DNA from: Bacillota bacterium
GTDB taxonomy: Bacteria; Bacillota; UBA4882; UBA10575
Direction of reading: 5' to 3'
DNA length: 56,218 nt
Assembly (NCBI GenBank): GCA_012838955.1
Contig: DUOH01000020.1
Coordinates: 1 to 56,218, forward strand
The notes beneath the pieces are model-generated. The model had not been told where the DNA came from, ran no database searches, and saw only the letters and a list, made by a program, of their open reading frames with translations. This document shows, one piece after another, positions 8,397 to 15,845 of this stretch; the stretch's first letter is position 1; every line of letters begins with the position of its first letter. The translations under genes were made by a program, and so were the position numbers.

Positions 8397-8470
8397 GAGC
8401 AGGTCATTGATTGACAGGGGGCGCGCCTTTTACCCAAGTTGAACCCGGTAGGGTCTACAGAAAGCTTCAT

Positions 8471-8502
8471 AAAAAAGAAACCGGATAGCCGGTTTCTTTT
8501 TT
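8471..8502 (+). terminator. Rho-independent terminator
   Basis: A perfect 14-bp A/T-ended stem (8471-8484 with 8489-8502, loop atag) ends in T6, after the YjcZ-like gene. Confidence 0.85.
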
Positions 8503-8531
8503 CGGATGGGAAAGGGAGCAACCCCAAGGGC

Positions 8532-8579
8532 AAGGAGGAAGATTAAGGTCACCAGAACCATACAATCTTCCTCCTTTTT
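8532..8579 (+). terminator. Second stem-loop, possible terminator
   Basis: Perfect 13-nt arms aaggaggaagatt (8532-8544) and aatcttcctcctt (8564-8576) with a 19-nt loop are followed by only three T. The left arm includes a ribosome-site-like AAGGAGG that would be hidden in the stem. No gene follows it directly. Confidence 0.45.
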
Positions 8580-8714
8580 CTTGGCGTCCATTGACGGTCG
8601 CCAGCTCTCTGCATTTTTCAGCGAGAGCAGTTATAGCATGTGGAGAACGAAGAGCCTTTATGTATTGTATTTACTGGAAGAGAATCCGTTGCTCTTTTCT
8701 GCGTAGCCTGGTTC

Positions 8715-8743
8715 TTGATTTTATTGATTAAGTAATTTAAGAT
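8715..8743 (+). promoter_or_regulatory. Sigma-A promoter for the ttcA-like gene
   Basis: TTGATT (8715-8720), 17-nt spacer, TAAGAT (8738-8743), about 40 nt ahead of the start codon. Confidence 0.6.
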
Positions 8744-8785
8744 TTTATTGGCATCGAGCTTTTGATCCGGAGGTATGGAGGTATA

Positions 8786-9553
8786 ATGAAGCGAAGACTA
8801 CCGCGAGTTTATAACAGAAAAATGATCCGCGCCATCAAGGAGTTTGATCTGATCAACCCCGGGGACAGGATCTTGATTGGCTTCTCCGGGGGGAAAGACA
8901 GCGCACTGCTCCTGTACGGGCTGGCGATCTTACGGGAACACGGCATCATCCATGCTGATTTGGAGGCTTTAACCATTGATCTGGGTTTTATGCGGCCATT
9001 GGATCCGGAACCTTTGGCCAAGTTCTGTGCGGGACTGGGGATTAAATTCAACTATCTGAAGAAAAATATTGCTTCAGTCGTACAGAACGAGGATAACCCC
9101 TGCGCCCGCTGTGCCCATTTCCGCAGAGGCGTCATGAATAACTTCGCCAAGGAAAAGGGCTTTCAGAAGGTGGCTTTAGCCCACCATCATGATGACGCGG
9201 TGGAGACCTTCTTGATGAGTATCATCTATTCCGGACAGATCAAGACTTTTTTGCCCAAAACCTATTTGGAGCGGAGCGGGCTGACTGTGATCCGTCCCTT
9301 AGTTTATCTGCGGGAGGAAGAGGTCCTTAAAGCGCAGGAGTTTTATGATTATACCCCTGCCCCCAAAGTCTGTCCGTATGACGGTAATTCCTACCGACAG
9401 AAGACGAAGGAACTGATCCGGGAATTGACCGGAGACAGAAGATGGGTCTATGCGAATTTGGCTGCGGCGATGCGGGAGGGTCGTCCCAGCGAATTATGGC
9501 CGCCTGAAAAAACAGGCCTTAAAGTGGGGAGCAAGGACGAAACCCCGGTTTAA
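8786..9553 (+). CDS. TtcA-family tRNA 2-thiolation protein
   Basis: This 255-aa PP-loop ATPase contains SGGKDS (residues 34-39), the CxxC pair C106/C109 in NPCARC, and a further Cys (C196 in KVCPYDG). These features define TtcA-type enzymes, which bind an iron-sulfur cluster and thiolate a tRNA base (C32 in the classical case). The length is slightly shorter than E. coli TtcA. I chose the ATG at 8786-8788 over an upstream in-frame TTG because GGAGG lies a few nt ahead of it. It has its own promoter and is not obviously in an operon. Other members of this family act on different tRNA positions, so the target base is not certain. Confidence 0.85.
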   Translation: MKRRLPRVYNRKMIRAIKEFDLINPGDRILIGFSGGKDSALLLYGLAILREHGIIHADLEALTIDLGFMRPLDPEPLAKFCAGLGIKFNYLKKNIASVVQNEDNPCARCAHFRRGVMNNFAKEKGFQKVALAHHHDDAVETFLMSIIYSGQIKTFLPKTYLERSGLTVIRPLVYLREEEVLKAQEFYDYTPAPKVCPYDGNSYRQKTKELIRELTGDRRWVYANLAAAMREGRPSELWPPEKTGLKVGSKDETPV

Positions 9554-9566
9554 GTGGGGAAATGGA

Positions 9567-9595
9567 TTGACTAGCTGTTAAAAATGCTTTAAACT
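9567..9595 (+). promoter_or_regulatory. Sigma-A promoter for the Cys-rich small protein
   Basis: TTGACT (9567-9572), 17 nt, TAAACT (9590-9595), about 35 nt before the start. Confidence 0.55.
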
Positions 9596-9629
9596 GGTGT
9601 TAGACATAAAAAATATCAAGGAGGGGAAT

Positions 9630-9851
9630 ATGATGGCAGCTTGTGAATTTATCAGCCGATGTCCGTTTTTCAATGATCGGATGAAAGACATGCCTGCTAT
9701 GTCAGAGATTTATAAGAAAAATTATTGTCAGGGCGATCATAGTAATTGCGCCAGATATCAGGTACGGGAGAAGCTTGGTACAGATAAGGTCCCGCCGGAT
9801 TTATTCCCCAATCAGCATGACAGGGCAATGAAGTTGATGGCCGAAGGGTAA
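9630..9851 (+). CDS. Small cysteine-containing protein of unknown function
   Basis: This is a 73-aa soluble protein with four cysteines: one at C-x5-C in ACEFISRCPFF, then YC and NCARYQ in the middle. The ending PPDLFPNQHDRAMKLM is polar. The spacing C...CPFF...YC...CARY resembles small proteins predicted to hold an iron-sulfur cluster or zinc, but I cannot name the family. AAGGAGGGG lies directly ahead of tandem ATG codons (9630 and 9633); either could start. It has its own promoter, lies after the ttcA-like gene and before the Phe T-box. Confidence 0.7.
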   Translation: MMAACEFISRCPFFNDRMKDMPAMSEIYKKNYCQGDHSNCARYQVREKLGTDKVPPDLFPNQHDRAMKLMAEG

Positions 9852-9912
9852 GCCGGGCGCCTATGGCTGATCCACAGGGCGCGAGAGGGTGCGAAATTTT
9901 TCAAACAAGCGC

Positions 9913-9941
9913 TTGTGCTCCATGTTGACCTGTGGTATAAT
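9913..9941 (+). promoter_or_regulatory. Promoter of the Phe T-box transcript
   Basis: TTGTGC (9913-9918), 17 nt, TATAAT (9936-9941), about 65 nt ahead of Stem I of the T-box. Confidence 0.6.
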
Positions 9942-9999
9942 AAATGTCAATTCATCCACGTCCAGATGCGCGCGTGCACGGATGGTAGAAGAAGGTATG

Positions 10000-10330
10000 A
10001 ATAGATTACTTAAAGACGTTGAAGAGGAGAAGTAACCCGGGGAAAGGGTAGAGCGAGCCTCTGACGGTGCAAGAGAGGCCCCGGAAACCGGTGTGAAGTT
10101 CGCCTCGGAGTCGCAGGCTGAAGCCGGGTACGGTTGTAGGCGTCGCCGGATTGTCCCTCCGTTAGCCGGGGACCTCCATCGGGGTAGGACGATTGTCTAT
10201 TCTCTATTTTTATCATCCGTTCCGGTAGTTTTACCCCCGTGGAAGTGAGCGGCCTGGATAGTCTTCAGGCAAATTGAGTGGTACCGCGGAAGTAACCTTT
10301 CGTCTCATGTAGAGACGAAAGGTTTTTTTA
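10000..10330 (+). ncRNA. T-box leader with Phe (TTC) specifier
   Basis: The Stem I marks are present: TTGAAGAGGAGAAGTA (10019-10034), the AGAG/GGTGCAAG distal elements, and on the return strand TGAAG-TTC-GCCTCGG with the specifier TTC at 10099-10101. The T-box core TTGAGTGGTACCGCGG (10274-10289) is followed by a terminator with 13-bp arms (10294-10306/10312-10324), 5-nt loop and T-run. The same alignment in the leader at 18.5 kb gives ACC ahead of thrS, which validates the register. Uncharged tRNA-Phe should therefore allow read-through into the phenylacetate-CoA ligase gene. Confidence 0.88.
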
Positions 10331-10461
10331 TTGCCATAAGCCATAATCAGATCAGTGGATCATCACACCATTTAAGCAGCAGAAGAGAGGACGGAAGCTG
10401 GTCCGCGGATTAGAAAGGGCGGAAGCCCCTGCCATAGTAAAGGCCGGAGTGAGGTGGTAGT

Positions 10462-10503
10462 ATGGAGGAATGGTTTAGCGCGTATACAGCCGGAAGCGTG
10501 TAG
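10462..10503 (+). CDS. Possible 13-codon leader peptide
   Basis: ATG to TAG encodes [13 protein letters not shown], preceded by GAGGTG at about 5 nt spacing, between the T-box terminator and paaK. Three of 13 residues are aromatic (W, F, Y). It may be chance; no attenuator hairpin is clear. Confidence 0.25.
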   Translation: MEEWFSAYTAGSV

Positions 10504-10535
10504 AGGAAACCAAGAGAGATGAGGAGGAGAGTATT

Positions 10536-11843
10536 TTGATTTGGAATCTTGAATATGAAAGTATGTCTCGTCCACGATTGGAAGAATTACAATTGAAGAG
10601 GTTGAAAAAGACCATAAACAGAGTCTATGAAAGGGTGCCGTTTTACCGGGATAAGATGACCGCCGCAGGGGTAAAACCCGATGACATCCGTGGCCTTGAT
10701 GATCTGAAGTACCTGCCGTTTACGACTAAACAAGATCTGCGGGATAATTATCCCTTCGGCTTGTTCGCCGTGCCCATGGATGAAGTCGTCCGGATTCATG
10801 CTTCTTCCGGGACTACCGGTAAAATGACTGTGGTCGGCTATACCAGGAACGATCTTAAAGTTTGGGCGCAGGTGATGGCAAGAACATTTGCTGCCGCCGG
10901 AGGAACCTCATATGACCGGATTCAGGTGGCCTATGGGTACGGCCTCTTTACAGGAGGATTAGGCGCTCATTACGGAGCGGAGATGCTGGGGGCAACGGTG
11001 GTGCCGATCTCCGGGGGGAACACCAAACGTCAACTCCAGATTATGAGGGACTTTAAAGTCACAATGCTGGCTTGTACACCTTCTTATGCTCTATATATGG
11101 CGGAAACCGCCGAGGAGGAAGGAATTGATCTGCATGAATTTCCGCTCAAAGCCGGAGTCTTCGGCGCGGAACCCTGGTCGGAGCAGATGAGAGCCCAGAT
11201 CGAAGCGAAGATGGGGATTAAAGCTATTGATATTTATGGCCTTTCCGAGGTGATCGGCCCTGGAGTAGCCAGTGAATGTTTGGAACAGAACGGGTTGCAC
11301 ATTAATGAGGATCATTTTATCATAGAGGTGATTGACCCGGAAACTGGAGAAAGGTTGCCGGATGGGGAGAAAGGGGAACTAGTCTTTACCAGTCTGACCA
11401 AGGAGGCTTTTCCGATCGTACGCTATCGAACCCGGGATATCAGCCTGCTTTATTCGGAAGCCTGTGCCTGTGGGCGTACGCTGAAGCGGATGAACCGTAT
11501 TCTCGGGCGGACAGATGATATGTTGATTATCAGAGGGGTTAATGTCTTCCCCACGCAGATCGAAAATGTGTTGCTGGAGATCGGCGAGGTTGAGCCCCAG
11601 TATTTATTGGTGGTCGACCGCAAAGGCAACCTGGATGAGTTGGAGATTTGGGTGGAGATCTCCGAGAAACTCTTCTCCGACGAGGTGCGAAAATTAGAGG
11701 ATTTAGAGCATAGGATTAAGAATGAGATCATAAGTACTTTAGGGATCTCGGCGCGTATAAAACTGGTGGAGCCGAAGACCATTCCCAGGAGTGAAGGAAA
11801 GGCCAAGCGGGTAGTGGATAAGAGGGATTTGTATAGTAGTTGA
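10536..11843 (+). CDS. paaK: Phenylacetate-CoA ligase
   Basis: This 435-aa AMP-forming ligase activates phenylacetate (or a related aryl acid) to its CoA thioester with ATP. The P-loop-like ASSGTTGKM (about residues 88-96), [22 protein letters not shown] and the C-terminal [16 protein letters not shown] are the adenylate-forming and PaaK-specific motifs. The length is standard. The start is TTG, 8 nt after AGGAGGAG; no better ATG exists. It lies downstream of the Phe T-box and 80 nt ahead of a double-ACT protein, a pair seen with indolepyruvate oxidoreductases in anaerobes. Under T-box control it would be made during phenylalanine shortage, favouring a salvage role over degradation. Confidence 0.92.
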   Translation: MIWNLEYESMSRPRLEELQLKRLKKTINRVYERVPFYRDKMTAAGVKPDDIRGLDDLKYLPFTTKQDLRDNYPFGLFAVPMDEVVRIHASSGTTGKMTVVGYTRNDLKVWAQVMARTFAAAGGTSYDRIQVAYGYGLFTGGLGAHYGAEMLGATVVPISGGNTKRQLQIMRDFKVTMLACTPSYALYMAETAEEEGIDLHEFPLKAGVFGAEPWSEQMRAQIEAKMGIKAIDIYGLSEVIGPGVASECLEQNGLHINEDHFIIEVIDPETGERLPDGEKGELVFTSLTKEAFPIVRYRTRDISLLYSEACACGRTLKRMNRILGRTDDMLIIRGVNVFPTQIENVLLEIGEVEPQYLLVVDRKGNLDELEIWVEISEKLFSDEVRKLEDLEHRIKNEIISTLGISARIKLVEPKTIPRSEGKAKRVVDKRDLYSS

Positions 11844-11923
11844 TGGGGAGATTGGCGGGGGTGACGTTATACTTATCCATCTGCGCTTCAGACGCGTGGG
11901 CAAGTTTGTGAGGAGGGGATAAG

Positions 11924-12355
11924 ATGAAGGTAAAACAGATCTCTGTATTTGTGGAGAATAAATCCGGAAGATTATGCGAGGTGACAAAGGCCTTATCAAA
12001 ACAGTCCATTAATATCAGGGCGCTCTGCATCGCTGATACCTCGGACTTCGGCATTTTGAGGCTGATCGTGAATGATCCGGCAAAAGCCGTGCGGGTCTTG
12101 AAAGAAGAGGGCTTTACCGTGGCCACTACGGATATTGTCGCCGCCGAGGTGCCGGATATTCCCGGCGGGTTGGCCGGAGTGTTGGAGATTTTGGGCGGGC
12201 GCGGAATTAATATTGAGTATATGTATGCCTTTGTCGGCAAGGAGAAAGATAACGCCGTCGTAGTGCTGAAGATGGAGGAGATCGAGGAGGCCATTGCGGT
12301 TTTGCAAGAGGCGAAAGTAAAACTGCTCAGAGAGAGCGAGTTGTATAAATTCTAG
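11924..12355 (+). CDS. Double ACT-domain protein
   Basis: This 143-aa cytoplasmic protein is two ACT domains in tandem (about residues 4-68 and 72-140). Each begins with a ligand-site turn typical of ACT domains (ENKSGRLCEVTKAL and DIPGGLAGVLEILG). ACT domains bind amino acids and regulate partner enzymes. Next to paaK, and after a Phe T-box, an aromatic amino acid is the likely ligand. The ATG follows GGAGGGG. The 3' end overlaps the convergent PP-loop gene by 4 nt. It has no catalytic domain, so it probably acts on another protein. Confidence 0.88.
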   Translation: MKVKQISVFVENKSGRLCEVTKALSKQSINIRALCIADTSDFGILRLIVNDPAKAVRVLKEEGFTVATTDIVAAEVPDIPGGLAGVLEILGGRGINIEYMYAFVGKEKDNAVVVLKMEEIEEAIAVLQEAKVKLLRESELYKF

Positions 12356-13395
12356 GTTATTCTGTATTTCTGCGGGAGCGCCGGATCTTTAGTGGCGGTC
12401 ACCCGTTCCTTGCGGAGACGATGTTCTGCTCCGCCCTGCAGTATACGGGCGACAGCTTCTTTACCGGCGGCCAGGTCGCTATAGCGCGTGGATAACAGGG
12501 AGAAGAGGTTAATCTCTTCAGGGGACGGGGCACCGATCCCCATCGCCAGCGGGCCGGGGACTCTGTACGCGCGCGGTTCGCGCGCTTCGTCTATCTTCAA
12601 CAGGAAGAGCCTCTCGTCTCTACGGTTTTTATAAAAGTACCTGAGTATTTTGGAGTTTTCTTCTCGATTGCGGCCGATGATTACCTTAAACTTCGGACTC
12701 AAGCGAAAATGGCGGCCAAGGCCCAGGAGACGCAGGGAGCCGGAGTCCAGTTTTCCTTCGTGTTTGAGCAGGTCAAAGACTTTACGTCCGTACTCCACAT
12801 TGGTCAGGAGACAGCCACCGGCCGGCGCTTGGTAGTTCAGACCGTACTTTTTGGCTAATTCCAGTTGGATTTTTCGTTGTCTTCCTTGAATGGAGGGGCA
12901 GTGCCGCAGGGAGATCCAACCTTTCTCCTCAGGAATGGTGGGTGGAAGGAGACCGGCGGAAAGGGGGCGCACGATCAGGCCGGCCAACCCGGTTTCTTGA
13001 TCAATTACGGGAAATGCCCCTTGGTGTTGGGACTTTGGACGTTGCCCCACCACTTCACCGGTTACCAAGAAGGACGCGCCGATCTCTTTCATGAGGACGG
13101 CCGCTTCCTGCAGGAAGAAGATATGGCAATCCAAACAAGGATTGGCCGCTTTTCCATAGCCGTGTCTCGGTGTTTCTAATATGCGCAGATACCGCTGGTC
13201 CAAGCGGATAATATGTAGTTTAACGTGTAATTGACTGATTAATTCTTTAAGCTGGTTAACCAGCTTTTCTTCTTGCTCCTCCTGGAGAAAGGGCTGGAGA
13301 AAATAGACGGCCTCCACTTCCACACCGGTTTCCTGAATCAGTTTGATCGCCAGCAGACTGTCTAAACCTCCGGAAAACAAAGCAAGAGCCTTCAA
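12352..13395 (-). CDS. PP-loop tRNA thiolase-like protein (MnmA/ThiI-related, NFACT-R-like tail)
   Basis: This is a 347-aa protein. The N-terminal PP-loop SGGLDS, then NPCLDCH and TGEVVGQRP, match the MnmA/ThiI family of tRNA sulfur-transfer ATPases; a later GGCLLT carries another conserved Cys. The C-terminal third (about residues 230-340) has an RNA-binding-like region (GRHFRLSPKFKVIIGRN) resembling the NFACT-R domain. Clostridia carry this architecture beside a standard MnmA, and its tRNA target is not established. The start is probably the TTG at 13393-13395, 7 nt after AAAGGA; an ATG 9 nt upstream sits on top of the ribosome site. It appears monocistronic. Confidence 0.8.
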   Translation of the reverse strand: MKALALFSGGLDSLLAIKLIQETGVEVEAVYFLQPFLQEEQEEKLVNQLKELISQLHVKLHIIRLDQRYLRILETPRHGYGKAANPCLDCHIFFLQEAAVLMKEIGASFLVTGEVVGQRPKSQHQGAFPVIDQETGLAGLIVRPLSAGLLPPTIPEEKGWISLRHCPSIQGRQRKIQLELAKKYGLNYQAPAGGCLLTNVEYGRKVFDLLKHEGKLDSGSLRLLGLGRHFRLSPKFKVIIGRNREENSKILRYFYKNRRDERLFLLKIDEAREPRAYRVPGPLAMGIGAPSPEEINLFSLLSTRYSDLAAGKEAVARILQGGAEHRLRKERVTATKDPALPQKYRIT

Positions 13396-13459
13396 ACGAA
13401 ACATCCTTTCTATTCGTCCGGCGGGTTAATGCCGATAATTAATTAACTTCTTTAATTCA

Positions 13460-14131
13460 TTAATAATGAATGTCCGGGAGAAAATCTTCGTCCCATTCTA
13501 TTGCTTTGGGGGACAGGCCTTCAACCAAGGTCATCCCCGGCGGAAGCTGAAAATACTCGGGGGGAATAGGGTTAATCTTAATCTCTTTTACTTCGACCAG
13601 CAGTTCGGAGACGATTTTTCCGTTGTTGGTGACCCGTTCCAATTTTTTCAGGGTCATCCCCCCCAGCTTGGAAGCGTTCCAGATATAGACTTCCCATTCA
13701 GGCATCGAGGGATCGGTAATCCGGATTTTTGTCGTGTTATAGTCTAAAATTCTTTCGTGCCCCAGATTCTGCCGTTTGATACTTGAAGATTCCACTAGCT
13801 CAAGAGCGAAAATCTCTGGGATCAGGCGGGGATCATAAGGAGAGGCCGAATATTCGGCGCCGCCTTCATCATAGATCCAGATGACTGCTAAATCAGGGCG
13901 GAATATGGTGACGCTCGGCGAAAAGCCCGGAGTAGTCACTACGTGCCGGATGAACTCCCCGGATTGATAGTGCTGAATTTCTTGACTGAATTCGCCCGAA
14001 GTAATAAGCGCCCGGTAGTAGAATTCCGCAGGAAGCTGTGGAGTTGCGGCCGACCGTGGCGCAGTGGCCGGGAGAAAGAGAAAAACAAGGAAGAGTAGAA
14101 GGCATAATCCTCTTTTCATCGATTTAGCCAT
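13460..14131 (-). CDS. Exported LolA-like / outer-membrane lipoprotein-sorting-like protein
   Basis: This 223-aa protein has a signal peptide (MAKSMKRG, then a leucine/phenylalanine-rich core, cleavage near AAT). The mature part is a repeated beta-strand protein: EFYYRALI, HYQSGEFIRHVV, VWIYDEGG, EVYIWNASKLGGMTLKKLE and ISPEYFQLPPGM-like endings. This order resembles the LolA/LolB/RseB half-barrel fold that binds acyl chains. No lipobox is present. The ATG at 14129-14131 is preceded by a G-rich stretch. It is alone, with a possible promoter TTGACT-17-TAAAAA at 14260-14232. Monoderm sporulators also have LolA-fold proteins, so it is weak evidence for an outer membrane. Confidence 0.6.
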   Translation of the reverse strand: MAKSMKRGLCLLLFLVFLFLPATAPRSAATPQLPAEFYYRALITSGEFSQEIQHYQSGEFIRHVVTTPGFSPSVTIFRPDLAVIWIYDEGGAEYSASPYDPRLIPEIFALELVESSSIKRQNLGHERILDYNTTKIRITDPSMPEWEVYIWNASKLGGMTLKKLERVTNNGKIVSELLVEVKEIKINPIPPEYFQLPPGMTLVEGLSPKAIEWDEDFLPDIHY

Positions 14132-14343
14132 TTGGACACCCCCCCAAGTATGTCGCAATATCAATTATCGAGTCAGCACGGCAGGATAATTGGTACAATT
14201 ATTCCATCTTATATAATTTCTGCATGAACTCTTTTTATCCTTTAAAAATAATTAAGTCAAGCAAAGTATACCGCGCACTTTAGTTCAAGCGTGTTCAGGC
14301 GTGAGGGGAAAGGAAAATAAATTCGAGTTTATGATTTAAGGCC

Positions 14344-14372
14344 TTTACAGAATGATATTTTTGCTGTATAAT
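14344..14372 (+). promoter_or_regulatory. tRNA-Leu promoter
   Basis: TTTACA (14344-14349), 17 nt, perfect TATAAT (14367-14372), 12 nt before the mature tRNA 5' end. Confidence 0.8.
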
Positions 14373-14384
14373 AACTTTTGCAGT

Positions 14385-14471
<87 letters not shown>

Positions 14472-14491
14472 ATTTTATATCCAGAGCGCAG

Positions 14492-14516
14492 ACCGCCTGT
14501 GAAGGTGGTTTTCTTT
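14492..14516 (+). terminator. Stem-loop after tRNA-Leu
   Basis: The arms accgcct (14492-14498) and aggtggt (14503-14509) with one G-T pair are followed by TTTTCTTTTT. Confidence 0.6.
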
Positions 14517-14535
14517 TTGAAATAGTGCTATCCAG

Positions 14536-14560
14536 CCACCCACCGGGTGGTTTTTTATTT
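14536..14560 (+). terminator. Second terminator after tRNA-Leu
   Basis: A CCACCC-acc-GGGTGG stem (14536-14550) is followed by TTTTTTATTT. Confidence 0.75.
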
Positions 14561-14650
14561 ATAGATGAAGATGTGTGCTTTGTCGTTTTGTATCTTTCCG
14601 CCCCACCCAGGGAAATCTAGTCTTGAAGATTGATTGAGCAAGGTGATGGT

Positions 14651-15121
14651 ATGTCGAAGAATCTTTACATAGTTGGGACTCTGGCCGGACTGGCCGGTAA
14701 TGCGCTAAAGATGATCATGACCTGGGCCTTTTACTGGCTGGGCTTTCTCGATTATACATTCTGTCATCTCTGCGCCGGAATGGTCATTTCCCCCGCCCGG
14801 ATCCGAGAACCGTTATCCGTCTTCATCGGGGTGCTTCTTGACTATACGGTAGCGTCCTTCTTTGGTTTGTTCGCTTACTATATTTATTTGAAGACCGGCG
14901 GCGGATACTACTGGCTAAGAGGGGTCGGCTTTGGCGTGTTTACCTTCTTGGTCTGTTGCGGCGTGCTCTGCCCTGTATTCTCCGTGGCGACTTCTAGAGC
15001 GCCGCAGACGGCCTTCTTTTATTTACTCCCCAATCTGCTCTATGGTTTATCGATGATGGCCTTTATTTGCAGGCACGCTCCGTACTTTCAGGAGTTGAAG
15101 GATCTTCCGCCAGGGAGGTGA
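14651..15121 (+). CDS. Integral membrane protein of unknown function
   Basis: This 156-aa protein has about four hydrophobic spans (residues about 5-27, 58-82, 95-118, 122-142) with short polar loops and a polar C-terminus. The first helix has G-x3-G spacing (GTLAGLAGNALK). I do not recognise the family; it is loosely similar in size to small sporulation-linked membrane proteins such as YqhR. The ATG at 14651 follows AAGGTGAT; an in-frame TTG 21 nt upstream is less likely. It is a single gene ending in the terminator at 15197-15225. Confidence 0.7.
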   Translation: MSKNLYIVGTLAGLAGNALKMIMTWAFYWLGFLDYTFCHLCAGMVISPARIREPLSVFIGVLLDYTVASFFGLFAYYIYLKTGGGYYWLRGVGFGVFTFLVCCGVLCPVFSVATSRAPQTAFFYLLPNLLYGLSMMAFICRHAPYFQELKDLPPGR

Positions 15122-15196
15122 CTCTTCTTCACCGGTTTCTTTGGGGTTTCGGCCCGTATCCGCTCAGAAAAACTGAACTGATTTTTCCGTAGGAAA

Positions 15197-15225
15197 AGAG
15201 GGCTCTCCGGGAAAGAGCCCTCTTC
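15197..15225 (+). terminator. Terminator between convergent genes
   Basis: A perfect 10-bp stem agagggctct/agagccctct (15197-15206, 15214-15223) with a 7-nt loop; the T-run is short. Confidence 0.6.
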
Positions 15226-15281
15226 ACACCCTGCGTGGTTTTTAAAAAATGTGAAACTATGTATGCGCTCCCTCTTTATGT

Positions 15282-15641
15282 TTATGTATTCGGCTCTACC
15301 TTCTCTGCTTCCAGCAGGTAATTGTGGAAGAAATACTCGGCAACAGCAATCAACAGGAAGAAGGTGATTAAACTACCCATCCCCACATTATTCCCTCTGG
15401 TCATGGCTGCCGCCAGGTAAGCGGTGAAGGCGGCTAATCCGCCGTCCGCCACTGCAGCGGAGAAGTTACCGTATTTGGGAAGGATCATTAAATCTCCGAT
15501 TAAGTAGTTCAGGGCGGTAGCAGCGATACTGGTCCCCAAGACCCAGCCGAGGCTGTTATTATCAATGATGGTAAAAGCAATATAGGCGGAGACCAAGGTG
15601 AGAAGGAACTTGACGATCAGCGCGGTCGTGGTTTTACTCAC
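15282..15641 (-). CDS. DUF2512 (YndM-like) membrane protein
   Basis: This 119-aa protein has four predicted membrane spans. KTTTALIVKFLLTLVS, SLGWVLGTSIAATALNYLIGDLMILP, and AEYFFHNYLL are the characteristic stretches of the DUF2512/YndM family found in spore-forming Bacillota. The function is unknown. The start is GTG (15639-15641) after AAAGGGAGGTG, a strong site. The gene is separate from its neighbours. Confidence 0.85.
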   Translation of the reverse strand: MSKTTTALIVKFLLTLVSAYIAFTIIDNNSLGWVLGTSIAATALNYLIGDLMILPKYGNFSAAVADGGLAAFTAYLAAAMTRGNNVGMGSLITFFLLIAVAEYFFHNYLLEAEKVEPNT

Positions 15642-15845
15642 TGGATTTCACCTCCCTTTAGTGTCGCGCCGGTCTTCGCGACCTGGAGCTCGTATTCCAT
15701 ATGTTCTCCTTTCCCGGCGCCTTTATACGGTCATTCCTGAGGAAGATATAGGTTTGCCAAAGGACGCGCTTTTATGGGTTAAAGTATAAGACCACCCAGA
15801 ATTAGTCAGAATAGAGACAGGCAGGAGAAAGAAAGGAAGTCCTTG

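Noticed and set aside
8506-8706. A 66-codon open frame after the YjcZ-like gene
   Set aside because: It lies across a stem-loop, has no ribosome site and no recognizable protein features.
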